Part shown: positions 12,276 to 24,481 of the stretch, piece after piece
Layout of the letters: each line of letters opens with the position of its first letter
Numbering within the stretch: position 1 is the first letter of the stretch
Origin: Leucogyrophana mollusca
Taxonomy: Eukaryota > Basidiomycota > Agaricomycetes > Boletales
Direction of reading: 5' to 3'
Assembly: GCA_021014945.1 (NCBI GenBank)
Contig: MU266495.1
Coordinates: 1-61,277, forward strand
DNA: 61,277 nucleotides
Made by a program: the position numbers and the translations under genes
The notes under the pieces: model-generated
Told to the model about the DNA's origin: nothing
Databases searched by the model: none
Seen by the model: the letters and a program-made list of their open reading frames with translations, nothing else

Positions 12276-13640
12276 GTCGGTGGTGGTGGGTTTGCTCATG
12301 TTTTTCAGCATGTTTGGCGCGCTTCAGTTTGACATTGTTCTTATGGTTTTCGTCTCATGCTCGGTGCTCACTGAGTTCAGCACACGCATCGATGAAAGCC
12401 TTGGATTCAAACGATCGAAAGGGCCTATGAAAAAATAGCTGAGTACCCGGTCTCCAGTAGCTAACCTTATGAACATATGACAGTCGATATGTTTCAATAT
12501 CAGCTATTTTTCGGGGCAGCGTGCTTCAAGATGGAGGTTGCCTAGTAAGGTCTAGGAGAGAAGTTACTACAGCGAGCTGGCTGGCTGGTGCTTGCGAAGG
12601 TAGTCAGGATGATCGTGATCCTGGGCATCTATCCGCGAAGCACCTCCATCTTATAGACCGACGACAGCAGTGGCTCAGGTCGGCATCATGTGAGTAGGTA
12701 AGTACTCGAGCAACTGTCACCCAAAAAGACTCAGCAGGTTACCGGCTTTCTTGCACGATGCGTCCTGGTCTTTCGTTTTCTCGGTTATGGGGACGTCTCG
12801 GAGACTGGGGAGAAGGATAAGTACATTAATTGATGCTTCGGTCCGAGACTCCGAGACCACTCACACTCAGGTTGGGACCACCGTCCCAGCGAAACCGAAG
12901 ATTTCAACCGTCTTCAGCCTCAGGCCTCCGACTTCGGGTTTCCACGTTTCAACAACCCTCAGCTGACACGACAGGTCACGAGGCGACAGCGTTTGGGTGG
13001 TTTGGGGAGCATTTCTGGAAGCGATGTGTGATTTGACGTGGAGGCCCTCAGGGCTGTGTGCAAGGCATTCAAGCGCTCAAAACGTGGGGTCGGGTTAAAC
13101 TCATGCCCAAATAGTACACATCAGCGACCACGACCAACATCTACGATGAAATTTTGGAGGAAAGTCAAAAAACAGAGTTCAGATATCCCACTCAGGTTTT
13201 CTGCATTCCAGCCCAACGAACATTCTCCAATCGTGACTTGTGAGATCGTCGCGGGGCCAATGCGTCCGAGTCGGAGACGGTTAGGTTGGTGGGTACAGCT
13301 TCCGGAGCAAGTATCAACCATGAGACGATGACCTCGAGGCGCCTATCACAAAATGCACACCCGGTCATTGATTGTCAATGAGTCCCTGTGGAGACTCCAC
13401 AAGAATTATACATCCATTTCTCTACTCCCTTGGTTGGGCGCGATCCCCTCCGGATGCCAAGATGGCTTACAGGAGACCCTGAATGGCATCGCGACTGCAA
13501 TGGAGGCACGTTCCAACTGCATGTGGCCATCATCTATGGATGGTGGAGACATGAGGCAGTTGGGATAAAGGCTTCAGGCCCTCGTCGCGTTCTGATGCCC
13601 CTTCTTTCCCATCCCCCTTGCTTCAATTGCCGGTAGGATA
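12276..13640. other. Intergenic, no gene seen
   Basis: Only short unsupported frames on either strand. It separates the TFIIIC relic from the downstream P450 and holds the promoter of the latter. Confidence 0.55.
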
Positions 13641-15904
13641 TTGATGGACTCGCCATTCGCCATCGCATGTGCACTCTGCTTAATCCCCGTTGCGCTAGTA
13701 TGGTGGCCAAGGCAGAACAAAACAAACGGACTTCCACTGCCTCCTGGTCCTCGACCTCTTCCGCTCCTTGGTAACGCTCTTCAGATCAACGTAACCCAAC
13801 CCTGGCTCACCTATGCCGCCTGGGGGAGACGATATGGTGAGTTGTGCGGATTCGCCCCGTGTGTTTCATGTCACATTTTAGTGATTAACAGGTGGAATCG
13901 TGTACTCCCGTCTTCTTGGTCAAGATTTCATCATCATCAACGACGAGAAAATCGCCAGGGCACTCCTCGATCAGCGAGGAGCAATATACTCGGATAGACC
14001 TGTCATTGGAACGAATAAACTGTTCGGATCTGTTTTGCTTGGTGAGCCCAGAACCCGATCTAACATGGTTGTACAGGTTCGGGTTGGATTTCAACACGGG
14101 GCTCCTTCCTTACGGTGAAACATGGCGGGTATGCACGCTGCACCAAGCGTCTCACACAGATTCCCTCACGCATTTGAATTTTCCAGGTCCACCGGAAGAT
14201 TTTTAATCAGACTTTACGCGGGGAAGCGGCCGCATCTTATCATAACCTTTATTTACGAAAAGCTTACGATTTCGCGTTGAATCTGATGGATTTTCCTGAC
14301 GAGCTGGAGGCTCATGTACAAACGTGAGCCTTGTGGTGACATCTGTGATGTTGAGCTCAAAGTCGACAAAGGATATCTGCCTCTCTGATCATGGCGATCA
14401 CGTATGGTCACGAGGCTCAAACCCGCGATGATCCATTTGTCAATCGGATTCAACAGGTGGTCGATATTATCACACAAGTCCTCACGCCGGAACGCGGCGC
14501 GCTGCTCATGGCTTTTCCACTTTGTGGGTTCCCACTCTAGCTCTAGTGCGTTACCTCTTTGTCTGAAATGGTTTCCAGTGGAGCATCTTCCGGCGTGGTT
14601 TCCTGGAGCGGCATTCAAGCGCCTTGCACGCCCCTGTCGAGAGTTGGTCAAAGAAATCATGGAAAGGCCGTTCGAGCATGTAAAGGGACAGATGGTGCGT
14701 GTGTCATGTTCTAGCCTTGTATGCCGGCTCTAGCTCGAATGTTAGGCGCAAGGGAAAGCACCACAGTCCATGGTGTCAGACTTCCTAACTCAGCTACACG
14801 GGGACTCTGGGGACGCGGTCACTGAACAAGAGCAGGTGATGATGGAGGTTGCTGCTACTGTGTTCATCGGTAAGACCTTAGGTACCGACGGCGGACAAGT
14901 CCTGACACCCCCTTCTCAAATCTCTCCAGGTGGCTCAGAGACGGTGAGTGCAGTGTTTGTATCAAGGTGTGCATCGCTGACTCGTCGCAGACGTCTTCAA
15001 CACTGTACGTTTTCCTGCTCGCGATGGTGCTTTATCCCGAAGTCCAAGAACGCGCGCATGCAGAGATCAGCGCAATTGTTGGGGATGATCGCCTCCCGGA
15101 CTTCGACGACAGGTCCTCCTTGCCCTATGTTGAAGCCATTTGCCGCGAGACCCTGAGATGGCAGCCGGTGGTGCCATTGAGTATGCACTCGAACTTGACT
15201 TTGCCTATATGTCGAATCTTCTGACCAATGGTCCCCAGGTTTACCCCATGCTACGTCGAGCAATGATACTTACGAGGGGTATTTCATCCCGAAAGGCGCG
15301 AATAGACCGCATTTTGTTTTAATTTTGTACTGACGATCCCACAGGCGCTGTAGTGATGATCAACGCATGGTATGTAGATCCCATGCACCCTTATATTATC
15401 AATGTGATCGGCAGACTCACTACTGGCCTAATCAGGGGGATGACACATGATGAAACCAGGTATCCAGATGCTTCGTCCTTCAAACCAGAAAGGCATTTCA
15501 ATCCGGATGGACAACTGAAAGATGAGCCGATACCTGGAAATCTGGGGTTTGGGTTGGGCCGACGCATCTGCCCAGGTTTGTTTGTGTTTCTGTTCGAATA
15601 CTTTGTCCTAACCAACGCTTTAAAGGGAGGTACTTCGCGGATAGGTCAATGTGGGCTGCTGTGGTAACGGTACTTGCCTCTCTTCGACTCGCTAAAGCGA
15701 AAGATCCCGACGGTAGAGAGGTTGAGGTTCGACCAGATTTCACCACGGGTCTTGCCATGTAGGTCATAGCATCTCCTCCTGATATCGAATGAACTAACCA
15801 CGACGTTGTACCCTGAAAGTCACCCGAAGCCGTTCAAATGTGCTATCACACCCAGATCCACGGAAAGGGAGAAACTGCTACGAGCAAGAAATATGCCTAC
15901 CTAA
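13641..15904 (+). CDS. Cytochrome P450 monooxygenase (CYP5144-like)
   Basis: Heme-thiolate monooxygenase anchored in the ER. It begins MMDSPFAIACALCLIPVALVWW, a membrane anchor, then the proline hinge LPLPPGPRPLPLLGN. Ordered signatures follow: GGIVYSRLLGQDFIIIND; YSDRPVIGTNKLFG split by a short intron; LLPYGETWR with HRKIFNQTL (C-helix WR); the I-helix VAATVFIGGSETTSSTL; the K-helix ExxR as CRETLRW; the PERF-type FKPERHFNPDG; and the heme loop FGLGRRICPG with its Cys codon at 15569-15571. The final exon ends in a hydrophilic tail and TAA at 15902. All junctions read in frame with GT-AG introns, one of them with a weak gttcgg donor near 14030. It converges on the next P450, with 558 bp between stops. 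Confidence 0.88.
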
Positions 15905-16462
15905 CTACCCAGATCCCCCGCCCGGTGTTATCTCACAACAATCCGTCTACACAGTCGAAATATCACAGAATTTATTTCCGTTCGTCAACGTATTGAAGGC
16001 ATGGTACCTGTCACAAACGTTCCACAGCTACTTGCTCAGCGAGATTTCTTCGTCTTAAACCCTCTTCTGGCCGCAATGTCTGCTTGATTATGTTGCAAAC
16101 AGTGCAAGAGCCAAGATGATATAGTCCACTGACCTATGGAACCGCCAAAGATATCTTTAGGAAGGGTCATCATGTATCACGAGCATATAAGTATACCGCA
16201 GAAGCGGAGGATCGACGAGCCTGGGACAATTGCCAAGTTCCAACTTTTGAAGGCTCACCCCTCGCGGCTGTAGCCAGTCAATCGCCAGACTGTTGTGGTC
16301 TCGTGTCTCCAAGTTCCAAGACTCCAGCTTCCATGGTCCAGAAAAGTGGAAACAGTTCGTCAACAACAGCGATTCCGAACAAGGGAAAGTTGTACACAAA
16401 CATGAATTATAATGGAGATACAATGGCAATGAAAGTTCTGGCAACGGATTTTACCTCAATAT
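15905..16462. other. Convergent intergenic spacer between two P450 genes
   Basis: No coding signal; contains the 3' ends of both transcripts. An open frame at 16157-16444 on the minus strand lies beyond the P450 stop codon and lacks any recognisable motif. Confidence 0.55.
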
Positions 16463-18759
16463 TCACTCGTCACGAGCAGCGATGGAAACCCTCAAGGGAA
16501 GCTGCACGCCTTTCTCAAGCTCTCCTTCTACAGTTGGAGCCATCACGAGGCATGCCTCGCGGCGGATATGCTCGGTCTTGTCGGTGACTGAGAACTCGAA
16601 TTTGTTGATGATCTCGACGAGGAACGCTTGGATTTCAATCACCCTGTCGCATAACTCCAATAAATATGCTGCCGAAACCCCGTTCCATAGGGATCGAAAA
16701 AAAAAAACTTACGCGAACCGCCAGCCAATGCACGACCTTATGCCACCAAGGAAGGTCATGCTGAATAAAGATGGTCAGAAAGTTATTCCTCTGGATTATC
16801 CTTGCGCAAAGGAAGCTTACAGATTTCCGTAGACACCGATCGAGCTCCCTTTCTTCCCTGCCGCACCGGAGAGCCAGCGGTCCGGGTTGAAGATATGGGC
16901 GTCATCACCCCAAAGGTCCTCGTTTCTGGGATAGACGTGAAAATGGATTAATAATTAGTCTACAGGGAATGCTTACCTGTTGTATGCCGCTATGGAGGCA
17001 ACGATGCGAGTCCCCTTCGGAATGGGGACTTCATGGATGACCTCACCACTGTCTGTTACAATCGGTTGGGACAAGGGCAAAACATCGTCTCTTCCGGCAC
17101 ATCGGTGGGAATGGTATGCAACGCTATGGAATCTCAGAACCTCCTACGGTGAGTGAGCGAGACACGATAATCAGCAGTCTTCAGAAAACAGCTTATTATA
17201 GGCGTACTTTCATAACAGCGGTAGTGTATGGCATGGCCTCGAAGTCGGCGACGGTGAAGTCTGATTGACCGCGGGCATGAATGGCTGCATCCGTAGCTCT
17301 GATCTCCGAACGTAGCTTAGTTTGGATCTCGGGATGTTTAGCGAGCTCCAGGAGTGCCCAGCTGACAGTGTTGGATGTCGTTTCGTGGCCTGCAAATAAT
17401 ATCGTGCTGCGAAAGGTGTCATTTATAAGTACCAGACCAGTAAACGCATGGCGCGTGACTCACCTCATTTGCGCGAGCAGCTCCTCCTCGCTCAACTTCG
17501 CCTTTGCGTTCTCGGCCATATTCGCTTTGACTACACCACTATGAGCGCCAGCCGCGAAGTTACCCCAAGGAAATAAGCACACCCAGGAGGCTGAAGACGT
17601 CTCGGCTCCCCTCGCCCTCCAAAAGACTCTCTGCCTTTTCCTTGACCATACCTTTTGCGACGTTCCTCGCTATACCGTTGGTCTCCCGCATGCGCATTAG
17701 ACGTCGGTTGGTTCCATGGTCACTCAGATAGTCCACGGCACTCATGGGCAGGTACTTGAAGAGCGACTGGACGAACAGTTGAGTGGCTGAAGGCGATCCA
17801 AAAATATCTGTCCTATAAGGTTAGTATTATTATCAGCGGCGTCCGAGTTCATATGACACATCAACACACATCATGTTGCTGTAAGTGTGCGCTAATGGAT
17901 TGTTTTGGTTTTCCACAGAGCCAAACTTGTAGTCGAAAGCAGCTATGGACAGCCTAAGATAGAGTGATGTTATTAAGACGGTGGTGCTCACCTTCCCCTA
18001 TAGCATCCAAGGTAGCACGAGACATCCAAGCAGGGATATTCAAGACAATTGATTGTTCTTCACTGTTGCTAACGACCTCCATCCATTTCGTCGTCATCTG
18101 TTAGGAAAAATCTTCAGGATCTGAAGGTTACGAGTTACAGACAACAACATACCGATTCAGCGCAGCCTTTGAACAACGTCAAAAATGCCTTCGATTCTGG
18201 ACCACCGAAGCCTGGGAGAATCACTTTCCGCTGCCTCTTGTGGTCGTCGCCTAACAGACGTACGTGAACTTTTCATTTATTAGTGCTACACAGCGTACCT
18301 TCGGCCCATGTGACACCCCTCCCAGTCAACATACGGGAGAGGACGCGACGTTCGGGTAGCTTAGGGAAATGGTAACCGGAAGTCTGAAAAATGTATTGAA
18401 GAGCTTTTGGGTCAGACACCATGAGGATATCCTCCTATGACATGGTCAGGGGTCTGGATAACGTGAAAGGGCTCTTCGGACATACCCCGAGTGCTCCCTT
18501 ATAGCGGATGACATTTCCATAAAGCTTTTGCCACTTGAAATCTGCCTCCCCCGCCTGCCCTTGATACAGTTCGCACAAATTTCCTTAGATGTCGTGAGGG
18601 TCTGGCCTTAAAGTTATTAGGTCGACCTCACATACCAAGGAGGAATGACGCAGGCTTGGGACCTGGTATCTTTGCGAGAGATACTCGCGAATAACGACGA
18701 TAGACGCCGTAGGTCAGTAACACAGCAGCGAACGCAGCGGTTAGAAAGAGTTGGCCCAT
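16463..18759 (-). CDS. Cytochrome P450 monooxygenase
   Basis: Complete P450 with about a dozen short introns. It starts [20 protein letters not shown], an N-terminal anchor, then the hinge [15 protein letters not shown] and the basidiomycete signature [18 protein letters not shown]. Further on are [27 protein letters not shown], the I-helix [20 protein letters not shown], the K-helix ExxR as EVLRFHS, and [11 protein letters not shown]. Near the end are NPDRWLSG, the heme loop [14 protein letters not shown] (Cys codon 16730-16732), and [15 protein letters not shown] before the stop at 16463. The Cys, ExxR and I-helix Thr are all present, so it should be active. A run of ten A just after the heme exon lies in the intron and does not affect the frame. 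No substrate can be predicted; the family number is not assigned. Confidence 0.87.
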
Positions 18760-20234
18760 TGCGATCAGTGTGAGTGGTATAGGAGAAAGTGACACCTTAT
18801 AAGCTCTCCTGAGAACCCAGCTGACTAGCAGTCAATGATGTCCCTAACTCCAAGCTGGCCGAGAGCGCCGGGTTCGAAATACCCTCAGACTCAACGCCCT
18901 GGGCCTCTTACAAAAAACTTATCGCGTACTTTCGACGCGGTTAATGCGGGAGAAGGTCCGGAAGTTTTGCCTGCAGGAGCAGCATCTATTTGAGGGATTG
19001 ACCATGTCATTAGTTCTTACATTCTCCCATGGTGTGACTCGTTGAGGACAGGTCAGCCGCGCTGCGGGACATGGACATGGGAAACCGACATACCTTTTGG
19101 ATGAAGGAGCCTGGGTTACGGAGAGGTTTCGGTCCACCAGTCATGTATTACTACCAAGTCCCGTGGGCCTAAACCGTGACCATATGTAGGTGACTCGTAG
19201 GTCTACGCCAAACCGGGACTGCTAAGGCAACCAAAGCCGTCAAGGTGATAAGCACGGCATTGTAACATTCCTACTGAAAACGTACAGCTGCTTCTTGGGA
19301 ATCACCATGCATCGCAAGTCCCTTGACAAGTGCGCAGTCAAAATATCTCGTCTTTGAAAAGGGCTATACACCAATACCAGGTAAAAGAACACTTAAACTC
19401 AATCCCATAAAGCTAGTGCTTTCGTTCAGTTGTTGCCTTGGGATATCGGTAGCTAGCCCCTACCGCAACCTAGTAAGCCAGGAGTGATACCTTGATTTTG
19501 AAACAAGCGGCCGCCGGACAAGCCAAATCCGCAGAAGTCCAAGTGAGTTTGAGCTGGAAACCTAAGCGCCGTGGCCTGGGCGACACTCGAGAGCAATGAG
19601 GAACGAACGTTTGGCGTGCAGGGGTTCTGTGACGTGGTAGACTTGAAAATCAACATAGCCAAACAATCGCCGGCCGTTTTCTGTGATGAGATCGGCTGCA
19701 CTGGGCTTTCACCAGTCCATACAAGCTCGGCCGTCATGTATCTTCTGCTGGAACTAGAGCAACCCTAACCACTCGCGATCTCCCTATCAATTCTGCCCCA
19801 TAGCTGACGCTACTCCACGCCACTGAATACATACCTGCTTGACGTATCAAAACTCGCACCCCTTGATTGAGGTGTTCAGACTGACATGCCTCTGGACCTC
19901 AGCCTTCTTTCGGACTCCGTGCTGCTCAGAGGATTATCCCTGGCACGTTCACATTAGATGTGAAAGGAAGGTTCGGAGTCGAACCATAACCCGAAGTGGG
20001 AGGAGGTCAAGCCTTCAATCGATCAATTTTTTAATTTGGACGCGTCGATTTCCGATACCATCGTCCTCGTCGCTACAAACCTTCATTCCATGCCCAAATC
20101 AAGCTTTGGAAAAGCTCATGTATAACTTTCTTGTGCCAACTAATGCGTCTGCGAGTTACGGGGCACCAGTATGAGAGAGGAGTCGTAAATTATACACGAT
20201 ACAACAGGAGAATAACACAAGGATCTGAATGCGC
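18760..20234. other. Intergenic, no gene seen
   Basis: Holds the upstream region of the minus-strand P450 and the 3' flank of the SDR gene. No frame has family motifs. Confidence 0.55.
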
Positions 20235-21155
20235 TCAGTATGCAATACTGACACACTTGCCCGTCCACTCATCCCAGTTCTTCATAATACCCTCTACTAG
20301 GAAATGTGCAACATCTTTCCTCGACACCGTCCAACTACCCTTCAGGTCCCCTTCTTGAACTCTATACGCCGACGAGTCCTTCTCTGCGCGGCAATCTCCG
20401 TCTGTAAGCAGCGCAGGACGCACCACAACGATATTCTTCAATTGCCCCCGTGCAGGAACCCGCTCGGTCCAGCCGTCGCTCATGATCTCCCTCCCAGGAC
20501 TATCTCCCTTGTCCCAAGACCAGCCAGTGCAATGGGCGACAATCTCCTCAGCGCCGCACTTGTCCTTGTGGGGGGCTGCGAGGGCATAGCCATAGAGAGG
20601 TTTCAAAAGGAAGGGAAGCGCCGCGTGCGAGACGCGTGTCAGGCCCGTGGACGATATGGTGATGATCTTAGGGTGCGGTGTTGGGAGAGTGTCTAAGGTG
20701 TTCAGCAGCGATTGCGTGACAAGGTTAGGCGGAGAGATGAAGAAGCCCTTTGTGAGCTTGAAATGAGGGATGCCACCTGTGTGAGCGAGTCCTAAGCAGC
20801 TGCTAGGAGGTGACAAACGTGCGACATACCGACTGTGAACAGCAGGAGATCGACTGGTCTGCTATCGTTCCCTTTGGCTTCATCCCAGGCACGCTGCACG
20901 TCCTCCTTCACGAGAGCGTCACCTTTCACCAGCCGCGCTTTGCCTGATTGAACATATTGTTGTATTTTTGCATCCCCATCAAAGGTTTGGGGTGAGCGAA
21001 GTAGGAACGTCACAATTGCCCCTAGATCTGAACGAAGGTGAGGGATTAAAGGTGGGAATGAACTATTAGGCAAGAAGCTGACCCAGCAACCTTATAGCAG
21101 AATAATACCCAATGTTCCTTGAGCCGCCGATGGACAAGACTTTTGTGTTGTTCAT
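20235..21155 (-). CDS. Atypical SDR / NAD(P)-binding NmrA-like protein
   Basis: Single-domain Rossmann-fold oxidoreductase-like protein of roughly 270 aa in three exons. The first exon, MNNTKVLSIGGSRNIGYYSAIRLL, carries the dinucleotide-binding motif GGSxxIG. After an intron ending at AG before GGCAATTGTG come AIVTFLLRSPQTF and KARLVKGDALVKEDVQRAW, then VDLLLFTVG. The last exon reads GIPHFKLTKGFFISPPNL, PKIITISSTGLTRVSHAALP and LKNIVVVRPALLTDGDC, and ends with SRKDVAHFLVEGIM and a stop at 20235. Proteins of this type act as dehydrogenases, isomerases or redox sensors; the role here is open. It lies inside the P450-rich block, so a part in the same metabolism is possible but not shown. Confidence 0.8.
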
Positions 21156-22069
21156 GTTGTAGTTTCGTTATCAGTGTTGAGGACTGGATGGTAGGTACTG
21201 AGTGTTGACGCAACTTGACCCATTCTACCCGTCTCTTTATACCTGCGGGAGTCTTGGCGGACGCCGACGACTCCGGACATGGACTCGTCATGCTTTAATC
21301 CGGCTTGGGCCAGCACACCAAGGTCAAATGCAGCCGCAATACGTGTATTTACGCAGCGTGCAGCGACTTTGTGCAACCAACTACGCATCAGGGCAGAACA
21401 CAGCTTTCCGCAGCAAGTCTTTCCCCCTTACCTTCTGCGCATCTGCATCTTGGATTGGGCCACAGTCAACTTGGCGGAAACTCGTAATGTCAGCAGCACA
21501 GACGCCTTTAAAATAGCTCCGAGTCCTACGCCGTGTGACGTGTCATTGACTCGGATGGTTTTGTATCGAGCACAGCTTCAGTGCGGGCGCTTTTGGTCTG
21601 ATCAGTTTCTGATCTCTTCCAGCCTCTTCGGCTTTGTGCTGGCCGCCTACACTGACTTGCGCTGTAGAGACGCTCTAAGCTAACTTTGATCAGCGTTAAC
21701 GTTGTCACTATGAAGGCTGAGCAGAAATAGCTTATCCAGGCTGCTCCCTTTCAACAACTCCACATGCTCTAATCTCGATTCTGTTACAGATTCTGCTGCT
21801 CAAGACTGAGGGAGATCAGAAATCGAGCCTCATATGTCGGTCCTTTCTTTGTTTTTGGGGTTTATGAAATTCATCTCTTCGTCAGCCTCCTTGTCAGGAA
21901 GTGGCGTACAGTGCAGGCCCGGGTGTATGCGAGTGAACTTCATCGCTTGATTCCTTTCAACAGCAACAGTGGATCCTGTACCACGGTGTTGACGCTTGTC
22001 GTCTTCCATAGGTACGCCGGTCACGGTTAAGTTTCTTTCTTCCCGATACTTATCCGACAGCCCACCAAT
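21156..22069. other. Divergent intergenic region
   Basis: Lies between the SDR gene (minus) and an F-box gene (plus). Short frames only; nothing supported. Confidence 0.5.
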
Positions 22070-23071
22070 ATGGAGCCATATGCCTTGTTTACGTCTGCAG
22101 ACATGACCGTCCTCGCACGCAATGCAGCCCCGTTCTCGCAATGTCTTGCACCCATCCGACGTCTGCCACCCGAACTCCTCCTCGAAATATTTATGTATCT
22201 CTATACCCCTCATCACAGTGGGATCGAGTTGCTGTACGGAACTTGGCTCCGGGATGACATATCATCACGCTCCCTTTTTCCGAATGCTTTGGCGGAAGTA
22301 TGTCAGCAGTGGAAAGATGTCCTGTTATCCGTTTCAAAATTCTGGACAGGGATCGTCATTTGGGTCGAGACAATGTCCACATCGACCATCCGTACTATGC
22401 TCCAGTCTTCCAGTGGTTTGCTCATAGACGTGGCCGTCGTCTCGAGGGGCTCAATTGACTCGAAACAGGAGCGGGCCCAATTGGCTACTATAGCTGCATT
22501 AATTGCGCCGCATATGCACCGCTGTCTCTCCCTCCGCATCCACGCCAACCATTGCTCGTCGTTGCCAGTAATCCGCGAACATTTTCACGGCGCCGCCCCA
22601 AATACACTTCTGTTGGAATTCTCCTTTAACCATTACGATGGTGAGCAGGTATTCCCGGCCGTTATGGAGGATTGGAGTTTTTCAACGCCTGCTGTGGTGT
22701 CGCTCAAACTTGACGGCCACAATTTTTGGGAATGCGCGTTGGGTTCCTCCTGGTTCGCCGAGATGACCAGTCTCAGGAAATTGCATATTGGGAAATACGA
22801 GCACAGGGTTCACCACGATATACCTCTCTTCGATGTCCTTCACATGCTCAGGGGGGTCTCGGGTTTGGCAAGTTGGAATATCAAGGACTGCCTTTACGAC
22901 CCTCGCGATATTGACGGAAGTCTGTCTCACCTTGTTATCGAATTCCAAGAGACCAAGTCGGCTTTCACCGACTGTTCGCACCTATGGAAAACTTTGGAGC
23001 AAATGTATAAGAGGGGTACTCCGTTGCTGTTCTGCGAAAGATTGAAGGGCCAATCAGGCTGGACGGTCTGA
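22070..23071 (+). CDS. F-box-like domain protein
   Basis: Single-exon protein of 333 aa. The N-terminus has an F-box-like helix pair, APIRRLPPELLLEIFMYLY, then LAEVCQQWKDVLLSVSKFW, the usual layout of the large Agaricomycete F-box families, which recruit substrates to SCF ubiquitin ligases. The rest is an irregular leucine-rich region (LRIHANHCSSLPVI, SFSTPAVVSLKLDGHNFW, SLRKLHIG). It is shorter than many relatives. In the +1 frame just before the stop, coding-like sequence goes on (VAVLRKIEGPIRLDGLILMA, to 23301), so a frameshift or a very short intron near 23000-23040 may have cut the C-terminus. Confidence 0.72.
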   Translation: MEPYALFTSADMTVLARNAAPFSQCLAPIRRLPPELLLEIFMYLYTPHHSGIELLYGTWLRDDISSRSLFPNALAEVCQQWKDVLLSVSKFWTGIVIWVETMSTSTIRTMLQSSSGLLIDVAVVSRGSIDSKQERAQLATIAALIAPHMHRCLSLRIHANHCSSLPVIREHFHGAAPNTLLLEFSFNHYDGEQVFPAVMEDWSFSTPAVVSLKLDGHNFWECALGSSWFAEMTSLRKLHIGKYEHRVHHDIPLFDVLHMLRGVSGLASWNIKDCLYDPRDIDGSLSHLVIEFQETKSAFTDCSHLWKTLEQMYKRGTPLLFCERLKGQSGWTV

Positions 23072-23609
23072 TCTTAATGGCCAATTGTGGAGGCGATACC
23101 ATCGACTGTCCAACAATATCTCTTTCTCTGATCAATACCATCCCCACACGCTGTTCCGGGGTATATCCACGGCGTCGCTCGTTCATTGTGGCATTCATGG
23201 AAGCGGAATCACTTCGGTTTGTATGCACCTTTCTCGCAATTGAGAACTTGTGCGCTTACCTAGTCGTATCGCGCTCGATGTCCAGAATCCTGATGCATTG
23301 ATGTCTTCAGACCTTTCTTGACTTGCTCACACTCCAACGACGACCCCCGGCCACCTCCCCCGATCGGGCCCTCCGTTATTGAACCTTCCTTCATCACCGC
23401 CAGCATTAATCAACTCTCTACAGTTTCCTGCTGTCCTCACGCTCGTTTGTGTCAATTCCTAGCCAAACTCGTCGACAGAAATGTCAACGAGCCCGAATGA
23501 AGACAGATCGGCAACGATCGCACAAGATTCGCTATCACCGTCCCACCTTTCTCTATGCTCTCGCTACTATAGATTCCACATGACGCAATATTTTGCCATT
23601 CGTACAAGC

Positions 23610-23970
23610 TTTCTGGACTCGGGTTATCATAGCTATGGATAGAATCATGCGTGCTACAGCCGCATGGTTTTTGGACTGGTCCCAAAAGCTACCTATCAAT
23701 AGGTAATACTTATGTCTATGATATGTTAGCCCTCGATTCCAAGAGCACGAAGGGCTCGGAGGGATATTGTATGTGCTACGAGTCATTCTGCAACTCTGTG
23801 CCATTTTGCAACTCCAGTACAACGATAGTACGTCCGCGACGTGAAGGATTTCGGCTTTGTCGAATGACATCTCGTTCGGGTCGTCGGGTGATGCGGCGTC
23901 TTGACTGTCATGTCAGTAATGGGTAGAAAAGAAGATGGCAGGCACAGCTCACATGAGTACAATGTGGGCA
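23610..23970 (-). pseudogene. Decayed copy of the 3' end of the kinase-SH3 gene
   Basis: The part at about 23838-23968 matches the last SH3 module near 42020-42155 base for base over long runs, including the reverse-strand coding [22 protein letters not shown] and the adjoining intron. The part at about 23612-23705 matches the non-coding 3' flank at 41565-41655 (shared core gactggtcccaa). Both blocks keep the same order and orientation, but the distance between them is about 230 bp shorter here. The SH3 half after HVADV is lost, and no kinase is present. It is a relic of a segmental copy, not a gene. Confidence 0.7.
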
Positions 23971-24481
23971 AGAACAAGCATCAGAGTTGAGTAGGAAACT
24001 GGTGTGCCACGAATGTCTCCATTTCCGATCTTCAAAGCGGTTGCATCCACAAGATTCACCTCCCCTTCGGTGGGAACCCGACATTGCCTGGACCAGCAGA
24101 GCAAGGCATCCCCGCTCCACTACACCTTACCAACTTTACGGGTGTGCTCGACCACCGTCGCTTGGGAAAGCCCGTCGGATGCGTTCGCTTTCCGAAAGCC
24201 GACAGTGCATCTCCCAACAACCCTGTGGACTCGTGTCAGTTGCGGCCTCTCCTTCGAGACACGGTCCATATGAGTACTCGAAGACGTGATGGAGGTCACG
24301 GCGATGGTGCGAGCGGGCTGAAAACTGATCAGAGTCAGCACACATTCGCAGGATAACACACAGTTTGGTAAGCTGGGAAACGTGCCATCCTACCTCGTCC
24401 AGCCGGAGGCGCTGGCCTTCAACAGTCTAGAGTTCATTTACTCACATAAGATCGCAATTACACCAAAATCAGGATCGACCA
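23971..24481. other. Intergenic, no gene seen
   Basis: Short overlapping frames on both strands with no recognisable motif, between the SH3 relic and the end of the epoxide hydrolase pseudogene. Confidence 0.45.
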
